From assembly GCF_017377575.1 (NCBI RefSeq), contig NZ_JAFREM010000042.1, positions 1-45,895 of the forward strand: a stretch of 45,895 nt of DNA, read 5' to 3'. The notes below the pieces were generated by a model. That model saw only the letters and a program-made list of their open reading frames with translations, was not told the origin of the DNA and searched no databases. This stretch comes from Candidatus Enterococcus moelleringii (GTDB lineage Bacteria > Bacillota > Bacilli > Lactobacillales > Enterococcaceae). Shown here in pieces: positions 22,409-32,034 of the stretch. Position numbers and translations under genes: made by a program. Position 1 is the first letter of the stretch. Every line of letters starts with the position of its first letter.

Positions 22409-23578
22409 TTAATCTATTTTGGTGGTTCCGCTACCGATATGGGCTACGTAAAACTCAGGAGCGTAACCAACTGTTTTTAAATATTCATCGTAAACATTGT
22501 TTTTGAAGCTGGGAATTGCGGCTTCTTCCACCAAAGCAATTGCGCAGCCGCCAAAGCCGGCACCGGTCATGCGGGCTCCTAAAACTCCCGGTTGTTTTTG
22601 GGCAGCCGCCACTAAAGTGTCCAGCTCTAGCCCGGTTACTTCGTAGTCGTCTCGCAATGAGGTGTGGGAAGCGTTCAATAATTTACCAAAGGCCTCCAGA
22701 TTTCCTTGAACTAATTCCTGTTTGGCAATTAAAGTCCGTTGATTTTCGGTTACCGCATGGCGCGCCCGTTTAACTAAAATATCATCGCCCAACAAGTGCT
22801 GGTTGGCTTCAAAGGTGGCTTCATCTAAATCACCTAAAGAATCAATAGCCAAATCCTTTTGCAGGCGAGACAAGGCTTCTTCACATTCGCTGCGTCGTTC
22901 GTTGTATTTAGAATCCGCTAATTCTCGACGCTTTTTGGTATTCATGATGACGATCGCATAGCCGTCCAGCTTCACCGGAACCATTTCGTATTCCAAAGTG
23001 TTGGTGTCTAAAAGGATGGCTTTGTCGATTTCCCCAAAGCCGATGGCAAATTGATCCATAATGCCGGAGTTGACCCCGATGAATTCATTTTCGACTTTTT
23101 GTCCCAGCTTCACTAGCGTCAAACGGTCGACATCCAGTTGGAACAGGTCTTCCAAAACCACCCCAACTAACAATTCCAACGAAGCACTGCTGGAAAGACC
23201 GGCTCCGTTAGGGATCGTGCCGTCAACTAATAGTTCGAAGCCATGATCAATCGTAAAGCCTGCTTCCTGCATTTTTAAAATCATACCTTTAACATAATTG
23301 GCCCAATCGGCGTTTTTATCGAAGGTTAAATCTTCTAATGAAAAACTGATAACTCCTAGCTCGTCAAAGTTGGTGGAGTAAACCAAAACCTTCTGATCCT
23401 CTCGCGGACTAGCCACACCATAAGTGCCGTAAGTGATGGAAGCCGGGAAAACATGGCCGCCATTGTAGTCGGTGTGCTCTCCGATCAGATTAATCCGGCC
23501 AGGGGAGAAGTAGTTGGTGGTGTCTCTAGGTCCAAAAAACTCCGCAAATTTGGTAGTTAATTCTCGATTGATTTTCAT
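22409..23578 (-). CDS. galK: Galactokinase
   Basis: The 389-aa product carries the galactokinase signature GRINLIGEHTDYNGGHVFP, the GHMP-kinase ATP loop GTIPNGAGLSSSASLEL and the C-terminal GARMTGAGFGGCAIAL. It phosphorylates galactose to galactose 1-phosphate, the first committed Leloir step. It overlaps galM by four bases (ATGA), with GAGGAG in the galM tail, so the pair is translationally coupled. galE and galT are not in the window. Confidence 0.97.
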   Translation of the reverse strand: MKINRELTTKFAEFFGPRDTTNYFSPGRINLIGEHTDYNGGHVFPASITYGTYGVASPREDQKVLVYSTNFDELGVISFSLEDLTFDKNADWANYVKGMILKMQEAGFTIDHGFELLVDGTIPNGAGLSSSASLELLVGVVLEDLFQLDVDRLTLVKLGQKVENEFIGVNSGIMDQFAIGFGEIDKAILLDTNTLEYEMVPVKLDGYAIVIMNTKKRRELADSKYNERRSECEEALSRLQKDLAIDSLGDLDEATFEANQHLLGDDILVKRARHAVTENQRTLIAKQELVQGNLEAFGKLLNASHTSLRDDYEVTGLELDTLVAAAQKQPGVLGARMTGAGFGGCAIALVEEAAIPSFKNNVYDEYLKTVGYAPEFYVAHIGSGTTKID

Positions 23579-24624
23579 TGTAACTCCTCTTTTCCTTCTA
23601 TTATAAATTCAGTCGTGGTGGTCATTGGTTTCATAGCGTCCAATTTGATCGAACCAAAGGCTGGAAATTGTTCCGCGCCAGGGGCTGTTTGAGTCTCAAA
23701 AGTTAGTCCGCCGTGATTGGCCATTTTCTGACCGTGCATTTCTGGAGTGTCCTCGCCAAAATTGGCCGTGAACAGAACCACACTGCTAGCATCGGTTTTG
23801 GTTACCACTCGGACTTTTTCATCCGGGCTGGTAAAAATTGCGGCGGAGGCATTTAACCCAGCTTCATCTAAGAAGAAGGGATGATCCATGCCATCAACTA
23901 ACTTCTTTTGATCAAAATCGCTGGCGAATAACTCGCTCAAAGGTTTTTCTGTCGTAAAATCAAAGGCTGTACCAGCAACCGCTAGCTTTTCCCCAGTCGG
24001 AATCGAATCGCTGCGCAGCTCAGCAAAATTCGAACTGTTCAACCACAGCTTGTGCTGATCAATCGGTTGAGTACAATCACCTGTCAGATTGAAATAAACA
24101 TGATTCGTCGGGTTAAACAACGTATCCTGATCACTCAGGCCGCGAGTAGTGATGCGCCAAATATTGTCAGCGGTCAAAGTATGACGAACCTCCACATCCA
24201 GATTTCCCGGGAAACCATGTTCGCCGTCAGGACTGGTCATCGTGAAAACAACAGACGCTTCATTTTTTCCTTCTATAATAATGTAATCCCATTTTTTAGT
24301 TTCAAAGCCTGGTTGACCACCATGCAGCGAGTGGTGAGTCGCATCATCCACGTCTACTTGGTAAGTCTTACCATTTAATTCAAAGCGGCCATTCTCGATT
24401 CGTCCAGCAGTTCGGCCGACAGTTGCGCCGATATAAGGATCTTTTGTTAAATATTCTTCCGCAGAATCAAAGCCCAGCACCAATTCTCGCGTCGCGCCGT
24501 CCACGGGAGCAGTCAAGCTAACAATCCGTGCGCCTAAATCCGAGACCGACAAGCGCAGGCCGTTCTCGTTCTCCAAAGTAATGAGTTGGAATCCATTACC
24601 AAAATCTTTTTGACTAATTTTCAC
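23575..24624 (-). CDS. galM: Aldose 1-epimerase (mutarotase)
   Basis: About 349 aa. The family pattern is visible: YIGATVGRTAGRIENGRF, HHSLHGGQPGFETKKWD with the active-site histidine, NPTNHVYFNLTG with the second conserved histidine, and a late Gly-Gly-Leu-Thr-Phe-Glu-Thr-Gln segment with the catalytic glutamate. It interconverts alpha and beta galactose to supply galactokinase. AAAGGA overlaps an ATG at 24633, so the GTG three codons later (24624) is better spaced. It is divergent from an AraC regulator that could control it. A weak cre-like element (AAAACGCTTCC, near 24700-24712) lies in between. Confidence 0.95.
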   Translation of the reverse strand: MKISQKDFGNGFQLITLENENGLRLSVSDLGARIVSLTAPVDGATRELVLGFDSAEEYLTKDPYIGATVGRTAGRIENGRFELNGKTYQVDVDDATHHSLHGGQPGFETKKWDYIIIEGKNEASVVFTMTSPDGEHGFPGNLDVEVRHTLTADNIWRITTRGLSDQDTLFNPTNHVYFNLTGDCTQPIDQHKLWLNSSNFAELRSDSIPTGEKLAVAGTAFDFTTEKPLSELFASDFDQKKLVDGMDHPFFLDEAGLNASAAIFTSPDEKVRVVTKTDASSVVLFTANFGEDTPEMHGQKMANHGGLTFETQTAPGAEQFPAFGSIKLDAMKPMTTTTEFIIEGKEELQ

Positions 24625-24740
24625 CGGTAACATCCTTTCGTATATCCATCAATTCGCGTTTTAATCCAATGGAACTGCTTCTATATACCATATCTTAGCA
24701 AAAAAACGCTTCCTTTTTCACTTTCTTCTGTGATAACTAT

Positions 24741-24768
24741 TTAACTTTTTGTTGCATCTTATTATACT
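24741..24768 (+). promoter_or_regulatory. Promoter of the AraC-family gene
   Basis: TTAACT (24741-24746), a 16-bp spacer and TATACT (24763-24768), 24 bases before the ATG. Confidence 0.55.
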
Positions 24769-24791
24769 AGTAGAAAAGGGAGTGGGCAAAT

Positions 24792-25697
24792 ATGGAGCAG
24801 GCCTTGTTTGTAAAAAAAGGGCAGCAGCATCTTTCCGGTGATTTACAATTTCAGTTTTGCGGGCTTTCCCGCACCTTGCCGTATCATTCCTTTGGTCCGG
24901 CGATTCGTGAATGCTTTGTACTGCATGTGGTGCTGGAGGGCAAGGGCACGTATCATGTAAAAGATCAAAAGTACCAGCTGAAAAAAGGCGACCTGTTTTT
25001 GATTCGGCCTGGGGTTACCACGTTTTATCGGGCGGATGCCGAAGAACCGTGGATGTATGGCTGGTTGGCCTTCAGCGGAAAAACCGGCAAGGAAGTGATT
25101 AGTCACTCGGCTTTTGGAGAGGAAGGCTTTGCGATGATTTCTTCCAATACCCAGCAGTATATCGAAATTATCAAGGAGTGCCTCAAGTATAGCCAGGACA
25201 ATTTGTTAAACGAGCTGCATCTCAACCAGCAAGCCTACCGTTTTCTGGCGACGTTATTAGAAGACGGCGGCAAGGTGAATACAGCGTCGGAAGAATTATC
25301 TTCACCCCTGGCCTTAGCAACGGTGGATTACATCCAGCAGCACTACGCTGAAAAAATTACGGTGGAAGTCATTGCTCAGCAACTGTCAGTCAACCGCAGC
25401 CATCTGTCTCGCGTCTTCAGCAAGCAAATGGACATGGGAATTAAGGAATACTTGAACGGCGTGCGGACTAACCGGGCAGCTTTCATGCTGGCTTATACCC
25501 AGGAATCGGTGGAGGAAATTGCCAATCAAGTGGGTTTTAACAGCTTAGTGGTTTTCAGCCGGACCTTCAAGAAAAGCACCGGCGAAACTCCGACTGAATA
25601 CCGCAGCCGTATGCGTCAAAGCGCCGACACCTCACAACCTTTTGCTGATGTGGAAGAACGCTTAAAGCTGCAGGCAGTCGTACCGCGAGCAACCTGA
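24792..25697 (+). CDS. AraC-family transcriptional regulator
   Basis: The 301-aa protein has a cupin-like sensor domain (about 30-110, ECFVLHVVLEGKGTYHVKDQKYQLKKGDLFLIRPGV). It ends in two helix-turn-helices (about 185-275, VEVIAQQLSVNRSHLSRVFSKQMDMGIKEYLNGVR and SVEEIANQVGFNSLVVFSRTFKKSTGETPTEYR). This is the layout of sugar-responsive AraC regulators. Divergent from it are galM-galK, and downstream on the same strand are an MFS transporter and a hydrolase. Either set could be its target; the shared divergent promoter favours galM-galK. AAAGGGAG is the ribosome binding site. Confidence 0.9.
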   Translation: MEQALFVKKGQQHLSGDLQFQFCGLSRTLPYHSFGPAIRECFVLHVVLEGKGTYHVKDQKYQLKKGDLFLIRPGVTTFYRADAEEPWMYGWLAFSGKTGKEVISHSAFGEEGFAMISSNTQQYIEIIKECLKYSQDNLLNELHLNQQAYRFLATLLEDGGKVNTASEELSSPLALATVDYIQQHYAEKITVEVIAQQLSVNRSHLSRVFSKQMDMGIKEYLNGVRTNRAAFMLAYTQESVEEIANQVGFNSLVVFSRTFKKSTGETPTEYRSRMRQSADTSQPFADVEERLKLQAVVPRAT

Positions 25698-25741
25698 ACT
25701 ATTCAAGATGCTCTTTTCGCTGTAATCGCTTCAAATTTAAA

Positions 25742-25770
25742 TTGTGAAGACAAATTCTTCATGGTAAAAT
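25742..25770 (+). promoter_or_regulatory. Promoter of the MFS-hydrolase operon
   Basis: TTGTGA (25742-25747), 17 bp, TAAAAT (25765-25770). It leaves a 5' leader of about 130 bases, with an inverted repeat AACTTCA/TGAAGTT (25779-25835). Confidence 0.65.
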
Positions 25771-25907
25771 TTTAGTAGAACTTCATTTCAATTTTATGTG
25801 GCTTACTGCTTTTATTTCAACAGTTATGTGAAGTTTTGATCAAAAATTGGAGGTGTGATGATAGAAAGGAGCAATTTTTCATTTTTTAATTTTAGGGGGA
25901 TTTTAGG

Positions 25908-27203
25908 ATGGATGCTACAGAGGTAAAACAGGGATTACGCAAGAATTTTTTCACCGTTATTTTGTTGGCAATTGCCGGGTCGATTATTTATGGCTTGGCC
26001 TATTTTCGTTTGTATTATTATGATGCGTACATTGCGACATACGGCTTGACCAACACGCAGATGGGCTCGTTAGGGAGTGCTTATGGATTTATGGGACTAG
26101 TCTCTTACTTGATCGGCGGGATTTTGGCTGACCGATTTGCAGCTAAGAAATTGCTGGTCTTTTCATTGATCGCCACCGGATTTGGCGGCTTTTTGCACCT
26201 CTTTTTCACCAGCTTTATTGCACTATTTTTGATTTACGCCTTATGGGGAGTGACTTCGCTATTAACCTTTTGGCCGGCGCTGTTGAAAATTGTGCGGATG
26301 CAGGCGACAGATGATGAGCAAAGTCGGGCTTATGGTATTTTTGAAGGAACCCGCGGGATTACCAACGTAATTCATATGGCGATTGCTACCGCGATTTTTG
26401 GTTTCTTCCAAAAAGCAGTGACTGAGGCGGCGGGCTTGCGCTGGATTATTATTTTCTATTCAGTGATTCCAATTGTCTGCGGACTGGCTTTCTTGTTCTT
26501 AGTTAAAGAACCTACTCCGACAAAAGAAGGTTCCACCACAGAAAAATTCAAGTTCAAGGATGTCCTGGATGTGCTGAAAATGCCGGCAATCTGGCTGATT
26601 ATCGGTATGATGTTCACCAGCTATATCTTCAACATGTCGATTTATTACTTCACACCGTATGCTTCCAATATTATCGGAACGTCAGCCGTATTTGCCGCGA
26701 TTGTTACCGTGTTGGCGCAATATTGTCGTCTAGTAGCAGCACCGGTGGGCGGATTTTTGGCCGATAAAATCAGCAAATCCACCGTTATGATGGGCGGCTT
26801 TATCGTGATGGGCTTGGGCACGGCGATAATGATCTCAATTGCTGGGATGAGTGGTCAGCTGCAGGTGGTCTTGCTGATCGTGGCAGCTACGATGGTTTAT
26901 TTAGCGATGTATTCCAACTACGGGATTTTCTTCTCCTTCATGTCAGAAGGCGGCATTCCGTTGCGCTTGTCTGGTGTGGCGATCGGTTTAGCCAGCACCT
27001 TGGGTTATTTGCCGGAAGTCATCGCACCGTTAGTAGCGGGAAATATTTTGGACCGTTTTGAAGGCAATACCGGCTATTTCATTTATTTTTGTATGATGAT
27101 TGCCATGGCCGTTATCGGAGCAGTTTTGTGTATTGTATGGGGTAAAACCTATGGCAAACGTTATAAAGAAGAACAAAAACTGAAAGAAGCGCAACAACAA
27201 TAA
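25908..27203 (+). CDS. Major facilitator superfamily transporter
   Basis: A 431-aa protein with twelve hydrophobic helices in two halves, joined by a charged loop near residues 200-220 (EPTPTKEGSTTEKFKFKDV). GGILADRFAAKK and GGFLADKISKST are the MFS A-motif loops of each half. It resembles organic-anion or sugar-phosphate type MFS proteins, but the substrate is not identifiable. AGGGGG (25894-25899) precedes the ATG. The hydrolase gene starts 12 bases after its stop, so it may import that enzyme's substrate. Confidence 0.85.
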   Translation: MDATEVKQGLRKNFFTVILLAIAGSIIYGLAYFRLYYYDAYIATYGLTNTQMGSLGSAYGFMGLVSYLIGGILADRFAAKKLLVFSLIATGFGGFLHLFFTSFIALFLIYALWGVTSLLTFWPALLKIVRMQATDDEQSRAYGIFEGTRGITNVIHMAIATAIFGFFQKAVTEAAGLRWIIIFYSVIPIVCGLAFLFLVKEPTPTKEGSTTEKFKFKDVLDVLKMPAIWLIIGMMFTSYIFNMSIYYFTPYASNIIGTSAVFAAIVTVLAQYCRLVAAPVGGFLADKISKSTVMMGGFIVMGLGTAIMISIAGMSGQLQVVLLIVAATMVYLAMYSNYGIFFSFMSEGGIPLRLSGVAIGLASTLGYLPEVIAPLVAGNILDRFEGNTGYFIYFCMMIAMAVIGAVLCIVWGKTYGKRYKEEQKLKEAQQQ

Positions 27204-27215
27204 GAGGAGGAACCA

Positions 27216-29240
27216 ATGGTGAAAAAAATCGTAACAGAGTTTCCTTATCAAGTAAAAGTAATCGAAAATGAATGGTTTACGCTCGCTGACGGCACACGCT
27301 TGTCCTGCCGGATGTGGCTGCCGGAATCAGAAGAACCATTACCAACTATTTTAGAATACTTGCCCTATCGCAAAACCGACGGCACCCGAGGTCGGGACAA
27401 TCCGATGCACGGCTTTTTCTCCGGCCACGGCTACAATGTAGTGCGGGTAGACATGCGGGGAACCGGCGAATCGGATGGTCTGCTGGAAGATGAGTATTTG
27501 AAGCAGGAACAAGATGACGCTATGGAAATCATCGACTGGATCAGCAACCAGCCGTGGTGTGATGGCAACGTCGGCATGATGGGCAAATCTTGGGGCGGCT
27601 TCAACTCATTGCAAATCGCTGCCCGCCGTCCGCCAGCATTGAAGGCAGTAATGGTGGTAGGCTACACGGATGATCGCTATAACAACGATATCCATTATAA
27701 AGGCGGCTTGGTCTTAAACGACAACTTCTGGTGGGGCGCAATCATGCTGGGCTATCAGTCTCGCGCGATCGATCCCAATGTCGTCGGCGACCGCTGGCGG
27801 GAAATGTGGCTGGAACGGCTGAAAAATATGCCGCTATGGATGGCCAACTGGTTAGAACACCAAACGCGGGATGAGTATTGGCGCCATGGTTCGGTTTGCG
27901 AAAACTATGATGACATTCAAGTACCCGTTTTTTGTATGGACGGTTACGCCGATTCTTATACCAACACCGTATTAAGTTTGCTGGAAGGCTTAAATGTACC
28001 GAAAAAAGGCATTCTTGGTCCGTGGGCCCATGTATATTCTCATGATGGCGTGCCGGAACCAGCGATTAACTTCTTAGGCGAAGGCGTGAAGTGGTGGGAT
28101 CATTGGCTGAAGGGGAAAGAAACGGACACAATGGACGGCCCAATGATTCAAGCCTGGATCGAAGACAGCATGCCGCCATCCACCAATATGCCAGTCAGTG
28201 AAGGTCGCTGGGTTGGTTTAGAGGATTGGCCGTCGAAGGAAGTTACGCCAAAATCTTATGGCTTAACTTATGGCCGTTTGGTGCATGAACGCGGGGACAA
28301 GGAAGAAAAAGCGGTACTGCATACACCGTTGAATCATACGTTATTAGCCAACGAATGGATGGGTGCTGGTGTACCGGGAGAATCCCCTGGCGATCAACGC
28401 TTAGACAACGGCTTGTCCATGACCTTTGATTCGGAAATTTTGGAAGAAGAAGTCGAAATATTTGGTTATCCAAAGGTGGAAATCAAGCTTGCCAGCGACA
28501 AACCAAATGCTATGATCTATGCGTCTCTTTGTGACGTGGCTCCAGATGGCGCATCAACAAGAGTATCTTACGGCGTAATGAACTTAACGCATTTGCAAGG
28601 CCATGACAAAGTGGTGCATTTGACACCAGGTGAAGAGGTACAGGCGTTTGTAGGGTTGGATTGCTGCGGCCATCGCTTCAAAGCCGGCCACCGGATTCGT
28701 TTGTCCTTGGCAAATACCGCTTGGCCAATGTTCTGGACGATGCCGGAAGACTACAGCTTAACCTTGAATCTGAAGGAAGCCAGCTTTACCTTGCCGCTTT
28801 TCCATGGAGAAGACACAGCGGGGCCAGATCCTGAAGCGCAATCAGCACCGTTGACACCGACGACTATTTTGTCTGAAGGAAAAGTTGAACGAGAAGTCAC
28901 TTACGATCTAGTCAGCGATACTTGGACCTGCATGACTAATGGGATCGGCGGTGTGTTCGGCGAAGGCATTTACCGCTTCGATGAGGTCGACGTAACTGTG
29001 GAGCACAACTTGAAACGAGAGCTGACCTTGTCTAATCAAGATCCGCTGTCGGCTCATTACACGATTACGCAAAACATGCGGATCGGTCGCGAGGGCTGGT
29101 GGACTAACGCCGATATTACTACTACGCAAACCTCTGACAAAGAATACTTCTATATTACCGGTCAGATGGACGTTTCAGAAAATGACGAGCACATCTATAC
29201 TAAAAACTGGGATAAGAAAATCAAACGCAATGGGATGTAA
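27216..29240 (+). CDS. CocE/NonD-family hydrolase (X-Pro dipeptidyl-peptidase S15-like)
   Basis: A 674-aa cytosolic alpha/beta hydrolase. The nucleophile elbow GKSWGG gives Ser125. Asp246 in MDGYADSYTNT and His272 in LGPWAHVYSH complete the triad. The C-terminal half has the jelly-roll domain of the family (from about 385, FDSEILEEEVEIFGYPKVEIKLASDKPNAMIYASLCDVAPDG), with FKAGHRIRLSLANTAWP near 490-505. An extra C-terminal portion of about 110 residues follows the usual end. Known members cleave X-Pro peptides, cocaine ester, or acyl and amide bonds. The substrate here is unknown. It forms an operon with the MFS transporter (AGAGGAGG upstream) and ends in a strong terminator. Confidence 0.9.
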   Translation: MVKKIVTEFPYQVKVIENEWFTLADGTRLSCRMWLPESEEPLPTILEYLPYRKTDGTRGRDNPMHGFFSGHGYNVVRVDMRGTGESDGLLEDEYLKQEQDDAMEIIDWISNQPWCDGNVGMMGKSWGGFNSLQIAARRPPALKAVMVVGYTDDRYNNDIHYKGGLVLNDNFWWGAIMLGYQSRAIDPNVVGDRWREMWLERLKNMPLWMANWLEHQTRDEYWRHGSVCENYDDIQVPVFCMDGYADSYTNTVLSLLEGLNVPKKGILGPWAHVYSHDGVPEPAINFLGEGVKWWDHWLKGKETDTMDGPMIQAWIEDSMPPSTNMPVSEGRWVGLEDWPSKEVTPKSYGLTYGRLVHERGDKEEKAVLHTPLNHTLLANEWMGAGVPGESPGDQRLDNGLSMTFDSEILEEEVEIFGYPKVEIKLASDKPNAMIYASLCDVAPDGASTRVSYGVMNLTHLQGHDKVVHLTPGEEVQAFVGLDCCGHRFKAGHRIRLSLANTAWPMFWTMPEDYSLTLNLKEASFTLPLFHGEDTAGPDPEAQSAPLTPTTILSEGKVEREVTYDLVSDTWTCMTNGIGGVFGEGIYRFDEVDVTVEHNLKRELTLSNQDPLSAHYTITQNMRIGREGWWTNADITTTQTSDKEYFYITGQMDVSENDEHIYTKNWDKKIKRNGM

Positions 29241-29251
29241 TTTTTAAAAAT

Positions 29252-29299
29252 AATCTTTCATTCTGGGGATTCGTCATCCTTAGAATGGAAGATTTTTTT
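29252..29299 (+). terminator. Terminator of the MFS-hydrolase operon
   Basis: AATCTTTCATTCT (29252-29264) pairs with AGAATGGAAGATT (29282-29294, one G-U), followed by seven T. Confidence 0.92.
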
Positions 29300-29567
29300 A
29301 GTTTATTCTTGCTCATTCTTCTTTCTAAATGCTCAACATTTTAAAATGAGGTTTTTGAAGGAATGATTAGAAAATATGACTTTTTAATGGTCTTAAATGA
29401 ATTATCAAGTGACAAAACATATAAACTAATAGCAGGATATTTTTTATATATAAAAATCCATTTTGTTGAATTCTGTTTAAAAATACGGGTTAAAGGGCTT
29501 CTAAACGGCATTCACCCACTTTATGGCCCGCCAAATATTAAATTATAGCATTTTTTAATGATAACCT

Positions 29568-29596
29568 TTGTTTTTTTTAATCAATGAGGGTAAAAT
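29568..29596 (+). promoter_or_regulatory. Promoter of the glycyl radical enzyme operon
   Basis: TTGTTT (29568-29573), 17 bp and TAAAAT (29591-29596) put the transcript start near 29603, which supports the TTG start at 29635. The rest of the 29300-29567 gap is AT-rich. It holds only a 61-codon frame without a usable ribosome binding site. Confidence 0.65.
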
Positions 29597-29634
29597 GGAA
29601 GCATAAAGAAGAGTATATGAATGGAGGGACTGTC

Positions 29635-32034
29635 TTGAAGAATTATTTGCGGAGAATTGAACGTATGAAGCAAAGACTCAGAAGGACCAAACCAGAAGTA
29701 GATTTGGAGAATGCCCGAATCTTAACTCGAGTGTTTAAAGAAACAGCAGGTGAGCCCTTAGCCATCCGCAAAGCCAAGGCTTTCAAAGCCCAATGTGAAG
29801 AAAAGACGATTGAGATTTACAGTGGTGAGTTAATTATCGGTAACCCCGGCAGCAAATTACGCGGCGGAATTGTCAGTGTAGATACTTGCTGGTCGGTCTT
29901 AGCCGAGGAATTAGACACCATTAGTACTCGTGCTCATGATCCTTTCTATATCAGCTCAGAAGAAAAGAAGTTATTTCTGGAAGAGATTCAGCCTTACTGG
30001 GAAGGGAAATCCACCTATGATGCATGGGTAAAGCAAATTCCAGCAGACACTAAAACACTGCGGGACAACGGTGTGATCTTCATCGACAAACGGTTGATGC
30101 GAGGATCAGGCGAGGTAACCGCCAGCTACAAACAAATTATTGATGAAGGCTTAGTCGGCATCAAAAAACGAATTCTAAAACGTAAACAATCCTTGAACCT
30201 GACTGAACCAGGGGCTTATGAGCAGGATTGTTATTTGCAGGCGTTAATCATCACTATCGAAGGTTTAGAAACTTTGGCTAGTCGTTATGGTCGTGAAGCC
30301 AGACGATTGGCTGCTTTGGAAACGGATTGTGAACGTCAAGAAGAACTGAACATGATTGCTAAAATTTGTCAGCGGGTACCAAAATACCCAGCGCGGACGT
30401 TCCATGAAGCGCTGCAATCGCTGTACTTCTACCATATGTCATTGTTTATGGAACAAAATGCTGAGGGCTACAATCCTGGTCGGATGGATCAGTATTTGTA
30501 TCCTTACTATAAAGAAGATATTAGTGCTGGGCGAATCACCGACGAAGATGCTCAGGAATTACTGGATTGTCTTTGGGTGAAAATGAATGAAGTTTGTCTG
30601 TTCCAAGATCAAGCGACTGCGACCTTTGTGGCGGGTTACCCAACCTTGCAAAATGTCTGTGTCGGCGGAGTGGACAGCTTAGGACGGGACGCGGTAAACG
30701 AGCTTTCTTATCTGATCCTGCAAGCCACGGCTGAAGTCCGTTTGTCTCAGCCATCCTTGTCCGTTCGTTACAGCTTAGCAAAAAACTCCAATCGTTTCTT
30801 GCGCAAGGTTGTTGAATTAATCAAACTGGGGACGGGTTTCCCTGCTTTTCATAATGACGATGTCGGGGTACGGATGCTGATGAACAAGGGCGTGCCGCTA
30901 AAAGAAGCCTTCGATTGGAATCCCTGCGGCTGTGTGGAAACCAGCTTGGAGGGACGGATGAAGCAGTATACTTCCCTAGCTGATATTAACTTAGGCAGTG
31001 TCTGTGAATTAGCCTTGACTAACGGGAAAGACCGCAACTCCAACCAGCGGATTTCGATTGAAACCGGGGATCCTCGGACCTTCGGCAGCTACTACGAATT
31101 TAAAGAAGCGATTAAAGCGCAAATGACTTATGTGATCGAAGCCTGTGTGAAGGGCAGTCACGTAATTGACGAGCTTTCCATGAACCGTCCAGTTCCAGTG
31201 GTCTCTTTGACCCATAAAGAATGTATCGAAAAAGGCTTGGATTATTCCTGCGGCGGAGCGAAATACACTTGCGGCAACGGGATTACTTCCGTGGGCGTTG
31301 CCGATTTGATCAATACGTTGGCGGCAGTAAAAGAATTAGTTTACGAACGCCAATGTGTAACCATGGACGAGCTGCTGACGGCTGTTGAGAATAATTTTGA
31401 AGGCTATGAATCTATTCGCCGTCTGTGTGCCGGTGTACCGAAATACGGCAATGCCAACCCAGTAGTGGATGAGATTGCCAGCGAAATGTTTACCTTTATT
31501 GCCGACGAAATTGAGTCCTACCATAGCAAATTTGGTAAAATGACGCCAGGCATATTGCCGGTGACGGTTAATACGTTGTTTGGTTTGTCGGTGGGGGCTT
31601 TGCCTTCAGGACGCAGAGCCAACACACCATTAGCTGACAGTGTAAGCCCCAGCGGTGGAACTGATCGCTTTGGACCAAATGCGATTTTACGCTCCGTCTC
31701 CAATATCCCTCACGATCGTTTTGTGCAAGGGACGTTGCTAAATATGAAAATTGCGCCGGATTTGATTCGGACAGAAAAAGGAATTACGCAAATGATGGCC
31801 CTTTTGAAATCAATTTGTTCATTAGGTATTTTCCACGCCCACTTTAATGTGGTGGATCGCGACCTATTGCTGCACGCCCAAGAAGCGCCAGAGGAACACC
31901 GCGGATTATTGATTCGAGTAGCGGGGTACACAACCTATTTTGTGGATTTAAGCGAGGATGTTCAAAACGAAATCATCAACCGCACACCGCAAAGAGGTCT
32001 GGTAGCAGGTGAAGCATGGAAGGAACAGTATTAA
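29635..32034 (+). CDS. Glycyl radical enzyme (pyruvate formate-lyase superfamily), substrate unknown
   Basis: The product is 799 aa from the TTG at 29635 (GGAGGGA upstream). Active-site Cys433 lies in NPCGCVETSLEGR. Gly764 lies in the radical loop RVAGYTTYFVDLSEDVQNEIINRT. The pattern GxxxPGRMDQYLYPYY is that of dehydratase and lyase GREs, not classical PFL, which has adjacent cysteines. The active site reads GCVET rather than the GCVEP of choline lyase and diol dehydratases. From memory, GCVET is found in hydroxyproline dehydratase (HypD). The usual Gly-His near the N-terminal third is Gly-Glu here (RGSGEVTASY). It must be activated by the overlapping radical SAM enzyme and works only without oxygen. 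Confidence 0.9.
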   Translation: MKNYLRRIERMKQRLRRTKPEVDLENARILTRVFKETAGEPLAIRKAKAFKAQCEEKTIEIYSGELIIGNPGSKLRGGIVSVDTCWSVLAEELDTISTRAHDPFYISSEEKKLFLEEIQPYWEGKSTYDAWVKQIPADTKTLRDNGVIFIDKRLMRGSGEVTASYKQIIDEGLVGIKKRILKRKQSLNLTEPGAYEQDCYLQALIITIEGLETLASRYGREARRLAALETDCERQEELNMIAKICQRVPKYPARTFHEALQSLYFYHMSLFMEQNAEGYNPGRMDQYLYPYYKEDISAGRITDEDAQELLDCLWVKMNEVCLFQDQATATFVAGYPTLQNVCVGGVDSLGRDAVNELSYLILQATAEVRLSQPSLSVRYSLAKNSNRFLRKVVELIKLGTGFPAFHNDDVGVRMLMNKGVPLKEAFDWNPCGCVETSLEGRMKQYTSLADINLGSVCELALTNGKDRNSNQRISIETGDPRTFGSYYEFKEAIKAQMTYVIEACVKGSHVIDELSMNRPVPVVSLTHKECIEKGLDYSCGGAKYTCGNGITSVGVADLINTLAAVKELVYERQCVTMDELLTAVENNFEGYESIRRLCAGVPKYGNANPVVDEIASEMFTFIADEIESYHSKFGKMTPGILPVTVNTLFGLSVGALPSGRRANTPLADSVSPSGGTDRFGPNAILRSVSNIPHDRFVQGTLLNMKIAPDLIRTEKGITQMMALLKSICSLGIFHAHFNVVDRDLLLHAQEAPEEHRGLLIRVAGYTTYFVDLSEDVQNEIINRTPQRGLVAGEAWKEQY

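Noticed and set aside
22218-22412. 64-codon plus-strand frame between the symporter and galK
   Set aside because: It runs through the symporter promoter and the galK terminator, with no ribosome binding site and no protein-like pattern.
24700-24712. Candidate CcpA cre site in the galM-araC intergenic region
   Set aside because: Only the core AACGCTT matches. Both outer bases of the consensus are missing, so I do not list it as a feature.
29363-29548. 61-codon frame upstream of the glycyl radical enzyme
   Set aside because: GAAGGA abuts the ATG with no spacing, and the composition is that of AT-rich intergenic DNA. The mapped-looking promoter lies downstream of it.
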